Assembly (NCBI GenBank): GCA_902494035.1
Contig: CABURV010000002.1
Coordinates: 1 to 64,000 of the forward strand
Length of the DNA stretch: 64,000 bases
Reading direction: 5' to 3'
Source of the DNA: an uncultured Collinsella sp.
GTDB lineage: Bacteria > Actinomycetota > Coriobacteriia > Coriobacteriales > Coriobacteriaceae
Part shown: one piece after another, positions 34,260-43,432 of the stretch
Position numbering within the stretch: the first letter of the stretch is position 1
Layout: each line of letters starts with the position of its first letter
Notes under the pieces: model-generated
What the model saw: only the letters and a program-made list of their open reading frames with translations
Told to the model about the DNA's origin: nothing
Databases searched by the model: none
Translations under genes and position numbers: made by a program

Positions 34260-36701
34260 GTGAACGCCTTTGCCCGCTACGCTCCGTTTATCCAAGACTT
34301 CATCTACACCCACGATTGGGAGAGTCTGCGCTCTATCCAGGTTGCAGCGGCAGACGCCATCTTTAACACGCAAGACAATGTGCTCCTGACGGCATCCACG
34401 GCTTCCGGCAAAACCGAGGCAGCCTTCTTTCCCATCCTGACCGAGTTTTGGGAGAACCCGCCCGCGAGCGTGGGCGCCCTCTACATCGGCCCCCTCAAGG
34501 CGCTCATCAATGATCAGTTCGTCCGTCTCAACGACCTCTGCGAAGAGGCCGATATCCCTGTCTGGCACTGGCATGGCGATGTCTCGCAGTCGCACAAGGC
34601 TAAGCTCATCAAAAAACCGAGCGGCATCTTGCAGATTACACCCGAGTCGCTCGAGGCGCTCCTGATCCACAAGCACATGGCGATCCCGCGCATGTTTTGC
34701 GACCTGCGCTACGTGGTCATCGATGAGGTCCACTCGCTCATGCGCGGCGACCGTGGCGGGCAGACGCTCTGCCTTATCGAGCGGCTCTCGCGCATGGCCG
34801 GCGTGCAGCCTCGACGCATTGGCCTTTCGGCCACCATCGGCGACCCCGAGCGCACGGGCGCTTTTCTCTCACAGGGAACGGGGCGCAACTGCGTTATCCC
34901 CCGCTTTGAAGAACCGCGTCGCGTGTGGCGCATCTCCATGGAGCACTTCTACAACTCGGGCCCCCAGGCACAGCAGCGGGGATTCGTGGGCACAGGTCCT
35001 CAAGAGGCCGAAGTGCTTGCGTGCGAGCGCATCGAGGCGGCATCCGCGGCACTGCCGGCCGACACCCAAGACATGCGCCACAGCGGACAACTCACACAAG
35101 AGGAGCGCCGTCAACGTCGTGAGCGGGCACGGGGCAAGGCCGCTCCCAAGGACCGCCAAACTTCCTCGGCCCCCGAGGGCGAAGTCGATATCCCCCAAGC
35201 ACCCGAACAGGCATTACTCAACCCCACCGACACAGCACCAGACAACGCCGACCCCGGCATGGGCTATATCTTCGAACACACCCGCGGCCGCAAGTGCCTG
35301 GTCTTTGCCAACTCGCGCGAGGAGGCAGAGGCCGTATGCTCCATGCTGCGTAGCTACTGCGAGAGCCGGCACGAGCCCGACCGCTTTCTCATCCACCACG
35401 GCAATCTTTCGGCATCGCTGCGTGAGACGGCCGAGGAGCTCATGCGAGACGAGGAACAGGCGCAAACGACCGTCACCACCTCTACGCTGGAGCTCGGTAT
35501 CGATATCGGCCGCCTGGAGCGTGCGTTTCAGATCGATGCGCCATTTACCGTCAGCTCCTTTTTGCAGCGAATGGGCCGCACGGGACGCCGCGATCTTCCG
35601 CCCGAGATGTGGTTTGTCATGCGCGAGGAAGAGCCCGAGCCGCGCACGATGATGCCCGAGACCATTCCGTGGAAGCTCCTGCAGGGCATCGCGCTCGTAC
35701 AACTCTATCGCGAGGAAAAGTGGGTCGAGCCGCCCGAGCTCGATCGACTCCCCTACAGCCTGCTCTACCACCAGACCATGTCGACGCTTGCCAGCACCGG
35801 CGAACTCACGCCGGCAGAGCTTGCCCAGCGCGTACTCACGCTCAGTTATTTCCATCGCGTCTCGGCCGATGACTATCGCGTGCTGCTGCGCCACCTCATT
35901 AAGATCGACCATATCCAGGTCACCGAGGGCGGCGGGCTCATCGTGGGTCTCGCGGGCGAGCGCATCATCAACAACTTTAAGTTCTACGCCGTGTTCCAGG
36001 AAAACGAGGAGTTCACCGTTCGCAGCGAGTCGGCCGAGTTGGGCACGATCGTCAATCCTCCACCGCCCGGTGAGCGCATCGCCATCGCAGGCCATTGCTG
36101 GATTGTCGAAGAAGTGGACTGGAAGCGCCATACCGTCTTTGCCACGCAGGTCAAAGGCCGGGTGCCGGCCTACTTTGGCGACTGCCCCGGCGACATTAAC
36201 ACGCATGTGCTCGAGCGCATGCGCCAAGCGCTCACTGAGCACGCGGCATATCCGTACCTTATGGGTAACGCACGGGCTCGCTTGGCGCAGGCTCGTCATA
36301 CCGCCGAGATTTCGGGCGCGGGGACCAAGCCGCTCATCAACCTGGGTGGCGACACCTGGGCGCTCTTCCCCTGGTTGGGTAGCTACGCCTTCCTAGCACT
36401 CGAGCGCATGCTTAAAATCAAATGCGCCGCTGAGTTGGGCCTTCGCGGACTCGACCCGTCACGCCCGTACTTTATGCAGTTTAAGATGAAGGCCGACGAG
36501 GAGACGTTCTTTGAAGTGCTCGCCGCCGAAGCCGAGAAAGACTTCGACCCCATCGACCTCGTCTATCCCGGCGAGGTGCCTTACTTTGATCGGTACGACG
36601 AATTCGTTCCAGAAGAGCTCGTGCGCAAAGGCTTTGCCGAAGGCGTGCTCGACATCGAAGGCATGAAGCAGCGCGTTCTCGGTTGGCGCGACCACGCCTA
36701 A
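34260..36701 (+). CDS. Lhr-like DEAD/DEAH-box helicase (BrxHI-like)
   Basis: 813 residues from the GTG at 34260, which has a strong AAAGGAGG four bases upstream; an ATG at 34197 would add 21 residues without a ribosome binding site. Superfamily 2 motifs: TASTASGKTEAAF (Walker A, residues 44-56), VIDEVHSLMRGDRGGQ (DEVH), LSATIGDPE, TTSTLELGIDIG, and QRMGRTGRRD. A charged insertion of about 100 residues sits between the two RecA-like domains. The C-terminal half is Lhr-like. BrxD-like ATPase plus Lhr-type helicase is the pair found in type 2 BREX, here with a TerB protein instead of the other BREX parts. Confidence 0.88.
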   Translation: MNAFARYAPFIQDFIYTHDWESLRSIQVAAADAIFNTQDNVLLTASTASGKTEAAFFPILTEFWENPPASVGALYIGPLKALINDQFVRLNDLCEEADIPVWHWHGDVSQSHKAKLIKKPSGILQITPESLEALLIHKHMAIPRMFCDLRYVVIDEVHSLMRGDRGGQTLCLIERLSRMAGVQPRRIGLSATIGDPERTGAFLSQGTGRNCVIPRFEEPRRVWRISMEHFYNSGPQAQQRGFVGTGPQEAEVLACERIEAASAALPADTQDMRHSGQLTQEERRQRRERARGKAAPKDRQTSSAPEGEVDIPQAPEQALLNPTDTAPDNADPGMGYIFEHTRGRKCLVFANSREEAEAVCSMLRSYCESRHEPDRFLIHHGNLSASLRETAEELMRDEEQAQTTVTTSTLELGIDIGRLERAFQIDAPFTVSSFLQRMGRTGRRDLPPEMWFVMREEEPEPRTMMPETIPWKLLQGIALVQLYREEKWVEPPELDRLPYSLLYHQTMSTLASTGELTPAELAQRVLTLSYFHRVSADDYRVLLRHLIKIDHIQVTEGGGLIVGLAGERIINNFKFYAVFQENEEFTVRSESAELGTIVNPPPPGERIAIAGHCWIVEEVDWKRHTVFATQVKGRVPAYFGDCPGDINTHVLERMRQALTEHAAYPYLMGNARARLAQARHTAEISGAGTKPLINLGGDTWALFPWLGSYAFLALERMLKIKCAAELGLRGLDPSRPYFMQFKMKADEETFFEVLAAEAEKDFDPIDLVYPGEVPYFDRYDEFVPEELVRKGFAEGVLDIEGMKQRVLGWRDHA

Positions 36702-36727
36702 GACCAGTCTTTTTGGGACGGGGAGAC

Positions 36728-37606
36728 TTATTTGTCGTGAAGGACGGTGCCGAGGAAGTCGGTGTCGAAGGGCACGGCTTCGGCAAAGGCGTAGTCGCCG
36801 TCGCTGGCGATGAGCAGGTAGTTCTCCTCGCCGCCGAACTCCGCATCGCCGCACGGGACCACCCAGGCATGGGCGAATACCTCGAGTGCCGTGGCAGCGC
36901 AGTCGCGCAGGAACGTCACGTCGCTCCCCTCGTTTGCGCTCACAATATTGGCGACGTAGACGCCACCAACATTTAGGCTGCCCCGCACTAAACGCAACGC
37001 CTCAACCGTCGCCAGCTCGCGTACGGGCTCGGCACCGCCAAAGCAATCGCTCACGACCGCGTCATAGCGACGATGGCCCACGCTCGTCACACCCAGATAC
37101 GAGCGAGCCTCAGCGGTTATCACCCGCAGGCGATCGCCCGCCGCGCGCTCCAGCTCGTCTAGGTAGAACCAGCGGCGCGCCAGGCGCGTAATCTCTCCGT
37201 CATACTCGATAACGTCCATGCGCAAGCCCTCGTGCGACATCAGGGCGAATTTAGGATAGGCAAACCCGCCGCCGCCCAGCATAAGCATACGGCTGATACC
37301 GTGACCATAAGCGTCGCGCATCGCATCCTCGGCCTCAAACACGTCGTCAAACGCGCGATAGTACGCAAAGACGGGCTCCGCCCAACGATCGCCAACGTAA
37401 CTCGCGCTTTGGTAGACGCCACCTTGCACCAATACACGGACTTCGTCGCCGCCCTCGTCGTGCACGCGCTTCACACGCGCCAACCCATTGCGGGTTCGCA
37501 CAACCTGCAGACAGGCAGCACGAACAGCGACAGCGGCCGCACCAAGCGCCGCGGCTCCCAGAGCAACGCCGGCAACGACGCCGGCAGAAACACTCGGCTT
37601 GTTCAT
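36728..37606 (-). CDS. Spermidine synthase-like methyltransferase-fold protein
   Basis: 292 residues. An N-terminal hydrophobic segment (AGVVAGVALGAAALGAAAVAV, about residues 8-28) suggests membrane anchoring. The rest is a spermidine-synthase/class I methyltransferase fold: RMLMLGGGGFAYPKFAL is the nucleotide-binding loop, VIEYDGEI the acidic motif II, and YDAVVSDCFGGAEP follows. The product of catalysis is not known; homologues are often annotated as spermidine synthase without proof. The ATG at 37606 sits directly against the stop codon of elp3 and its ribosome binding site AAAGGAG lies inside elp3, so the two are translationally coupled. Confidence 0.8.
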   Translation of the reverse strand: MNKPSVSAGVVAGVALGAAALGAAAVAVRAACLQVVRTRNGLARVKRVHDEGGDEVRVLVQGGVYQSASYVGDRWAEPVFAYYRAFDDVFEAEDAMRDAYGHGISRMLMLGGGGFAYPKFALMSHEGLRMDVIEYDGEITRLARRWFYLDELERAAGDRLRVITAEARSYLGVTSVGHRRYDAVVSDCFGGAEPVRELATVEALRLVRGSLNVGGVYVANIVSANEGSDVTFLRDCAATALEVFAHAWVVPCGDAEFGGEENYLLIASDGDYAFAEAVPFDTDFLGTVLHDK

Positions 37607-39514
37607 CTAGAGCTCCTTTTGCAGATAAAGGCCATGGTCATAAAATCCAAGATGGCGATAGTACTCGCGTGTGCCAATCGCGCTAATCACGTTGATACGC
37701 GCATAACCCGCATCCCGGGCAATCTCGCACGCACGCTCTACGAGCAAACGCCCCAACCCGTGATGCTGCGCCGCCTGGCCCTGGTCGCCCACGCGTGCCG
37801 CCATGCCATACACGTGTACCTCGCGAATCATCGCCTCGTCCGGCGTCGTCGGCAACTCGTCCGCATGCGCGGCAACAAACGAATGGTCGGGCAGTGACAA
37901 CCGCAAAAAGCCCGCGATCTTGCCCCGCGGCGTCACCCACTGCAAAAAGCGCTCGTAAGTCACCGGCGTCTCGTACGCCACTTCCTCATCAAGAGAAAGC
38001 TCATCCAAGTCGGCACCCGCGGTACTGATCTCGCGATAGCGAATCTCGCGCACCACTGCGCCTTCTCCACGAGCCGCCAAGCGATTCTCGACGAGCTGAC
38101 GCAGGTTGGGCTTCTTGTTGCCCACCATAATGTCGTCGGAACTAAAGTCGCGGATCATGCGACTGATACGGCAGAACGCCGGCGTCACCACGATGTCGTC
38201 GGCTAACACATCGAGCAGCTCTTCCTCGGTATAGGGACGCCACTCGCCGCGCTCATAGCAGCCCACCAGACGCGAGCCCTCGATGAGCGCACACGGGTAG
38301 ACCTTGACCTCGTCGGGCATAAAGGCCCCCTCGGTCATAAAGCGCTCGTAGTCGCGCTTGTCCCCTTCGGGCGTGGCGCCCAGCAAGTTGAGCATAAAAT
38401 GCGCGTGAATCTTAAAGCCAAACAGGCGCGCAAGCGAAAACGCCCGCTCGATCTGCGCCACCGAAATGCGACGCTCGTTGATATCGAGCAAATGCTGGTC
38501 GAGGCTCTGGATGCCCATCTGAATCTTGGTGCAACCCAGGCGGCGGATGAGCGTGAGGGCCTGTGGCGCCACGGCATCGGGACGCGTCTCGATAACGAGC
38601 CCCACCACGCGATGCTTCGCCGTCTCGTTGATGCGCTGTTGGCGCTCAAGCTCCTCCATCGTGGCCGTCTGCCACTCGGCGACCTCGCCCCACGGCGTGC
38701 CGGGGCCGTACAGACGACGCACCGCGCGGTTATAGCCGCCCACGGCAGCATCCACACGCTCCTGTTCGTCGACAACGCCGGCAGCAAGCTCGGCCTCGTC
38801 TGTCGCAATGCCGGCAGCCCGATAGCGCTCGCGACGTTCCGCCACCACCGGCGGCAGCGCATCGGCGGGAGCGTCATCGAGCAGGCGCCCTGCCTCGGCA
38901 CGGCTGATGCCCGGACGCGCCAACATGGGGTTTGCCGCCACGCCGGCGACGGCATCGTCATTGAGCGCACGGAAGAGCTCCGACATAAACCATGTCTGAT
39001 AGCCTTCCGGATAGTCGCTCCAGGTACCGCCAAGCACAATGAGCTCGATCTTATCGGTCGCATGTCCCATCTGCGAAAGCGCCGTCAAACGGGCACTCAC
39101 CTGCAGATACGGATCGAAGCAGTTTTGCTCCGCACGGGCGCACGCGGGCTCAGCATGTAAATAGCTTTTGGGCATGCGCAGGTCGTTGGGGCAAAACAGG
39201 CAATCGCCCGAGCACGGCCAGGGCTTGGTGATGACGGTAATGGTCGCCACGCCCGAAGCCGTGCGACGAGGCTTCATGCGTAGCACCTGCAGCAGTTGAC
39301 GCTCTAGCTCGGCGTCGACATTCCATGCCGTCCAACGAGCCGGCTCCTCGCGCTTCACCCGCTGGTAAAACGGCAGCAGGCGACGCTTGGCCAAATCGCG
39401 CTTGTCGGCACCCTCACGGCGCGCCTCGGCATGTATCAATTTGACGAGCACCTTGTCGTCCACGGTCTCACCGCGACGCAGAGCCTCGAGTATGTTCAAA
39501 ATAATCTGTTCCAT
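37607..39514 (-). CDS. elp3: Elp3: tRNA U34 carboxymethyl-type radical SAM / GNAT enzyme
   Basis: 635 residues. The N-terminal radical SAM domain has CSGDCLFC with cysteines at 101, 105 and 108 (the Elp3-type CX3CX2C). KIELIVLGGTWSDYPEGYQ and KIQMGIQSLDQHLLDINERR are Elp3 hallmarks. The C-terminal GNAT acetyltransferase domain includes DQGQAAQHHGLGRLLVERA. Elp3 uses acetyl-CoA and SAM to modify the wobble uridine of tRNAs; in bacteria it acts without the other Elongator subunits. Start ATG at 39514. A terminator-like hairpin separates it from the DUF4097 gene upstream. Confidence 0.93.
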   Translation of the reverse strand: MEQIILNILEALRRGETVDDKVLVKLIHAEARREGADKRDLAKRRLLPFYQRVKREEPARWTAWNVDAELERQLLQVLRMKPRRTASGVATITVITKPWPCSGDCLFCPNDLRMPKSYLHAEPACARAEQNCFDPYLQVSARLTALSQMGHATDKIELIVLGGTWSDYPEGYQTWFMSELFRALNDDAVAGVAANPMLARPGISRAEAGRLLDDAPADALPPVVAERRERYRAAGIATDEAELAAGVVDEQERVDAAVGGYNRAVRRLYGPGTPWGEVAEWQTATMEELERQQRINETAKHRVVGLVIETRPDAVAPQALTLIRRLGCTKIQMGIQSLDQHLLDINERRISVAQIERAFSLARLFGFKIHAHFMLNLLGATPEGDKRDYERFMTEGAFMPDEVKVYPCALIEGSRLVGCYERGEWRPYTEEELLDVLADDIVVTPAFCRISRMIRDFSSDDIMVGNKKPNLRQLVENRLAARGEGAVVREIRYREISTAGADLDELSLDEEVAYETPVTYERFLQWVTPRGKIAGFLRLSLPDHSFVAAHADELPTTPDEAMIREVHVYGMAARVGDQGQAAQHHGLGRLLVERACEIARDAGYARINVISAIGTREYYRHLGFYDHGLYLQKEL

Positions 39515-39533
39515 GACCCCATTGTAAAGGCAA

Positions 39534-39567
39534 AGGCGCCGGAGCCGATCTCGGCTTCGGCGCCTTC
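39534..39567 (-). terminator. Terminator between the DUF4097 gene and elp3
   Basis: AAGGCGCCG and CGGCGCCTT form a perfect 9-bp stem, with a further internal GCCG/CGGC pair, 50 bases after the DUF4097 stop on the minus strand. The tail is TTTGCC. It separates the XRE/DUF4097 operon from elp3. Confidence 0.65.
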
Positions 39568-39616
39568 ATCAAACAGCGCGTCTAAGCATCTATGCTTGCG
39601 GACCAGCCCGCAGTCA

Positions 39617-40516
39617 TCATTCCGGATCAAACGACATGTCGCCCGAACCGACCTCAAAACGATACGTGGCAGACTTATCGCCGTTATCGAATTCAAGATT
39701 CAAAATGGTCTCGCCGTCGTAGCCAAGCGGAAGGAAATCGCTCTCGAAGTCGCCACTGCCCAAGGTGAGGATCGCTTTAAAGCCCGTAGAGTTCGGAACC
39801 GTCATCTCCACGTCGCCCGAGCCCACGCTCACATCCATCGACTTCGCGGGGGCCTGGTAGAGCTCGAACGTCACATCGCCCGAACCGACCTCGGCATTCA
39901 GGGTATCGGTCACGGTGCCCGTAAACTCAACGTCTCCCGAGTCCAGAGTCAGGTTGAGGTCATGACACGCAATGCCCGCGACCGTCAGATCACCCGATCC
40001 TACATTCGCTGTGATGCCCACCATGTTATCGGCAACATCGCGCGGCAGTTCGACGGTAACCGTGCGGTCAATGGCGCGCTCGTCATCGCAATCGAACTGG
40101 CGAATCTTGAGCGTAGAACCCTTGATTTCGGCCAGGTTCTGGGTTGCCGCATCGAAGGCAACGGTCCCCGTTGCCACGCGACCGCTTTCAATCACGCGCA
40201 CTGGCCCGCCGGAGACGTGTTTGACCTCGACCGTGCCCGACGTCACGTCCAAGTCAAGCGATGTGAACGCGTCGGCATCAAAGGTTTCGCTCGAAAGCTG
40301 CTGAGGCCGAGCGGAATAGTTACCGTCATCCAAAAGATCGCCCTCGTCCACCACATCGTCCATACCAGACAGGCCGGATACAACATCGTCGAGATCCCAC
40401 GGGCCATCAAAATGAATCAATGTCCGCGAAACGCCAAAGACAAGCCCAACAATGAGCACAAACGCTCCGATGCCAACACCCAGGCGTACCTTGGATTCAT
40501 GCGAAATCTTCATCAT
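39617..40516 (-). CDS. DUF4097 repeat protein, single-pass membrane
   Basis: 299 residues. One membrane segment at about residues 12-28 (VGIGAFVLIVGLVFGVS) is followed by a beta-strand repeat domain in which the motif (V/L)-x-S-G-D returns about every 20 residues: VGSGDLTVAG, LDSGDVEFTG, VGSGDVTFEL, VGSGDVEMTV, LGSGDFESDF, VGSGDMSFDP. Such repeats build an elongated beta-solenoid and are typical of DUF4097/DUF4098 proteins. The start ATG overlaps the stop of the XRE gene in ATGA. The pairing of an HTH gene with a DUF4097 gene is common in Gram-positives and is thought to sense the envelope. Confidence 0.88.
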   Translation of the reverse strand: MMKISHESKVRLGVGIGAFVLIVGLVFGVSRTLIHFDGPWDLDDVVSGLSGMDDVVDEGDLLDDGNYSARPQQLSSETFDADAFTSLDLDVTSGTVEVKHVSGGPVRVIESGRVATGTVAFDAATQNLAEIKGSTLKIRQFDCDDERAIDRTVTVELPRDVADNMVGITANVGSGDLTVAGIACHDLNLTLDSGDVEFTGTVTDTLNAEVGSGDVTFELYQAPAKSMDVSVGSGDVEMTVPNSTGFKAILTLGSGDFESDFLPLGYDGETILNLEFDNGDKSATYRFEVGSGDMSFDPE

Positions 40517-41235
40517 TCGTCACCCTCTTTGGCACATGGCTCAGCGGTGGTCGTGGTAGCCACGTCAGCATCAGGTTCCGCAGAAGCATCCTTCCCCTGG
40601 GCCTTGATCGCCACCGACGCCGGACCAACCTGGATATCCCCGCGCGCCCAATCGCCATCGAGCGCACGCGCCACCCAGTGATAGATGGGGATCGTAAAGA
40701 AGATCAGCGCGGCAAAGGGACCGGCACCAAACAGGAACATCAGCAAAAAGAACAGTAGCCAACACACGGCCCAATACGGGAACGACTGGAACGGGCCCTT
40801 CACCGGAGTCGAGCCAACCGCGGTGCCACTCGTCGCCTGCGCCGTAGCGGCATTGGCGGCCTGCGCACTCCAGCTTGCCGCCTGCGCCGCCTTGGCCGCA
40901 GCATCACTCGCCTGCGTTGCCGCCTCGGTAGCGCGCGCCGCCGCCTCATGGGCGCGAGCACGCTCTGCCGCCTCGGCCTCGCGCTGACGGGCGCGGTCCT
41001 CGTTCTCAAACTCGATATCGTCCTCGATCTCGTCGCTCGGATTGAGCAGCTCGTCCAGGCTCACGCCATAGAGTTTGGCGAGCGAGATTAGGTTCTCGGT
41101 ATCGGGCGAGCTCTCCGCGCGCTCCCATTTACTGACTGCCTGGCGCGACAGCCCCAGCTTTCGCGCCAGCCCTTCTTGGCTAAAACCCTTGCTGCGACGA
41201 AGGTCGGCGAGCCGCTGCGCAGTTTCTACATTCAT
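40513..41235 (-). CDS. XRE-family transcriptional regulator with membrane C-terminus
   Basis: 240 residues from the ATG at 41235, with AGGAGG four bases upstream. Residues 1-65 are a Cro/CI helix-turn-helix (RRSKGFSQEGLARKLGLSRQ and AVSKWERAESSPDTENL). Then comes a long alanine-rich, charged helical stretch (about 90-150, many AAA and QA repeats), followed by two membrane segments (WAVCWLLFFLLMFLFGAG and FAALIFFTIPIYHWV). The membrane location is unusual for an XRE protein and suggests a regulator tethered near the envelope. It is co-transcribed with, and overlaps by four bases, the DUF4097 gene. Confidence 0.88.
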   Translation of the reverse strand: MNVETAQRLADLRRSKGFSQEGLARKLGLSRQAVSKWERAESSPDTENLISLAKLYGVSLDELLNPSDEIEDDIEFENEDRARQREAEAAERARAHEAAARATEAATQASDAAAKAAQAASWSAQAANAATAQATSGTAVGSTPVKGPFQSFPYWAVCWLLFFLLMFLFGAGPFAALIFFTIPIYHWVARALDGDWARGDIQVGPASVAIKAQGKDASAEPDADVATTTTAEPCAKEGDE

Positions 41236-41427
41236 GGTTCCTCCTATGTGATGCCAGCCGTGCCGCCGGACCGTTTTTGTTCTTAAGGCGCCTTGCACAG
41301 TTAAAAATCTATCCGCCACCGCCAAAAGCATGCCACCTATTCTAGTGAGATTTTTGACAACCGGCGGTTGCGGGCACATATGAGCTGCGGAAATGTGTCC
41401 AAACAAAGCAATGACCCACGGCTCGGT

Positions 41428-41457
41428 TGTCCCCGTTGCGGCGTTAACGGTAGTATG
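41428..41457 (+). promoter_or_regulatory. Promoter candidate for the SAM methyltransferase gene
   Basis: TTGTCC (41428-41433) and TAGTAT (41452-41457) with 18 bases between. If this is the promoter, an in-frame ATG at 41455 lies within the -10 and cannot be the start, which supports the GTG at 41503. Confidence 0.35.
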
Positions 41458-41502
41458 GTCGTACTGTTTATTCCGCACCGCCAACGGAGGGAGTCCCGCG
41501 CC

Positions 41503-42375
41503 GTGAACCGCGATTTCGCCTCATCGCTCATCCAGCTCAACAATACGTTCTATCGCGAGCACTCCGCCTCCTTTTCCGATACGCGCCAGGCCCCGTGGCC
41601 CGGCTGGGTGCGCACCATGGACATTGCGCTCGAACAGCTCGACGTCGCCACGATCGAGCATCCCGTCCGCGTCTTCGATCTTGCCTGCGGCAATATGCGA
41701 TTCGAAAACTTTGCCGCCGGCGGCGCACTCGCCGCCAAGGGCGTCAACGGCGCAAACCCCTCGGCAGATGCCAGTTGCCCGTTTGAGTTCTATGGTGTCG
41801 ACTCGTGTCAAGATTTGGCTATCGATGCACATGGCCACGCCCTGCGCATTCCCAACCTGCGCTTCCAGGAACTCGATGTGCTCGACGCCCTCATGAAGCT
41901 CAACCCCGCCGAGACACCCGACGTGCTTTTCGACGCCCCGCTCGCCGACATCTCGGTCTGCTTTGGATTTATGCACCACGTGCCGTCGTGCGAGTACCGC
42001 GTACGCGTGCTCGACGCCCTGGTGCGCCAGACGCGCCCAGGCGGCATCATCGCCATCAGCTTTTGGGAGTTTATGAACGACGAGCGCATGGCGCGCAAGG
42101 CTGTTCGCGCCGAGGCCCGCGCCGAGCTCACCCCGCCGTTTGAGGGTTACGATTCCGCGCAGTTTGAAGCCGGTGACCACCTCATTGGCTGGCAAAACGA
42201 CCGCCACGCCTACCGCTATTGCCATCACTTTGACGATCAGCAGATCACCGACCTGGTGCGCGGCGTGCGTACGTTCTACAAGAGCGGCGAGGTCCCCGTG
42301 CGCGAGCTTGAGCGTTTCCATGCCGACGGTCGCAGCGGAGATCTCAACCGCTATGTGATTCTCAAGCGCCTGTAG
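41503..42375 (+). CDS. Class I SAM-dependent methyltransferase
   Basis: 290 residues from the GTG at 41503. The ribosome binding site GGAGGGAG is 9-12 bases upstream, which is long, so the start is less sure than usual. Motif I is VFDLACGNMRFE (about residues 55-66); the GVDSCQDL and FGFMHHVPS segments follow, and TRPGGIIAISFWEF is the typical motif after the catalytic strand. The enzyme could methylate tRNA or a small molecule; its length and the HHV pattern recall Trm9-type proteins, but this is weak. It precedes trmB by 119 bases. Confidence 0.8.
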   Translation: MNRDFASSLIQLNNTFYREHSASFSDTRQAPWPGWVRTMDIALEQLDVATIEHPVRVFDLACGNMRFENFAAGGALAAKGVNGANPSADASCPFEFYGVDSCQDLAIDAHGHALRIPNLRFQELDVLDALMKLNPAETPDVLFDAPLADISVCFGFMHHVPSCEYRVRVLDALVRQTRPGGIIAISFWEFMNDERMARKAVRAEARAELTPPFEGYDSAQFEAGDHLIGWQNDRHAYRYCHHFDDQQITDLVRGVRTFYKSGEVPVRELERFHADGRSGDLNRYVILKRL

Positions 42376-42494
42376 CCACCGACGACTCGCCGTCGAGCCG
42401 CACCACGTCTTTCGGGCAAACTATGCCCACCCCTTTTTCAACCCATTGACGGAACGCGCAGCTATACGTTCCATACTTATGACCAAGGAGCCTC

Positions 42495-43334
42495 ATGGGA
42501 GCCGTCCACGTTCGCACGCCTAAGAACTTTGTGCTCGAGGAGCGCCTGGAGCGCTACGCCGATGCGATTGAGACGAACCCCGAAATCTATGCCGGAGATT
42601 GGCGCGAGGCTTGCGCGCCAGTTGGCAGCAAGCCCTTCGAACACCTTCATCTGGATCTGGGCTGCGGCAAAGGCACCTATCTGGTTGAGCGCGCTCGCCG
42701 TGAGCCCGACACGCTCTTTGTCGGCATGGACCAGGAGCCCATCTGCATCGCCTATGCCGCGCAGAAAATCTGCGAGCAGGCGCTATCCAACGCACTCGTC
42801 CTGCCCCGAGGCGCCACATCGCTGCCACAGCTGTTTGCCGCAGGCGAGCTCGATGCCATCACCATCAACTTTCCCACGCCGCAGCCCAAGGCCAAGTACG
42901 CCAAAAAACGACTCGTCCATGTCGACCATTTGATTCTCTACCGCCCGCTCTTTTCAGCCGGCGCCACCGTCACGCTGCGCACCGACAGCAAGCCATTGCG
43001 CGACTACGCCCTGGGGCAGTTTGCCGCGGCCGGCTACGACACGCTTTGGGTAAGCGACAACGTCCGCCGAGACCATCCCGAGCATCCCGAGACCGAATAT
43101 GAGCGCCGCACGCGCGAGATGGGTGCCGTCGTCTATGGCATTTGCGCCATGCCCGGAGCGCAGCCAACCGACGAACAGCTCACAGTAGGACGCGCGCAGG
43201 AGCAAAGCCTTGCCTGCTACCTGCCCGATAACCTCGATGAGCTCACCTATGTACCTCTGGGCATGGAAGAAGCCGTCGAGAACTTTAGAAACCGCGCCCG
43301 CAAAGGCAAGAAGCACCTGCCGCAAGAGCACTAG
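42495..43334 (+). CDS. trmB: tRNA (guanine-N7-)-methyltransferase TrmB-like
   Basis: Methylates G46 of tRNA using SAM. 279 residues. Motif I is LDLGCGKGTYL (about residues 53-63), then FVGMDQEPICI, and the substrate-binding motif is INFPTPQPKAKYAKKRL in place of the usual FPDPWPKxRHxKRR; the acidic residue of that motif is replaced by Thr. That divergence and the longer C-terminus are notable but the rest of the pattern fits TrmB. Start ATG behind CCAAGGAGCCTC. The gene is followed by an unrelated helicase on the same strand. Confidence 0.82.
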   Translation: MGAVHVRTPKNFVLEERLERYADAIETNPEIYAGDWREACAPVGSKPFEHLHLDLGCGKGTYLVERARREPDTLFVGMDQEPICIAYAAQKICEQALSNALVLPRGATSLPQLFAAGELDAITINFPTPQPKAKYAKKRLVHVDHLILYRPLFSAGATVTLRTDSKPLRDYALGQFAAAGYDTLWVSDNVRRDHPEHPETEYERRTREMGAVVYGICAMPGAQPTDEQLTVGRAQEQSLACYLPDNLDELTYVPLGMEEAVENFRNRARKGKKHLPQEH

Positions 43335-43432
43335 CTTCACGCGCCCATTTCCTGCATTTTCTCGCGCGCTGGCACCCCGCGGCGCCGCTACGCCATAATA
43401 GTTGGCGGACAATCGCGAGAGAAAGCAACCAC

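Noticed and set aside
31092..36701. A complete BREX system
   Set aside because: Only the BrxD-like and BrxHI-like parts are present; no PglZ, PglX, BrxC/PglY or methyltransferase lies nearby.
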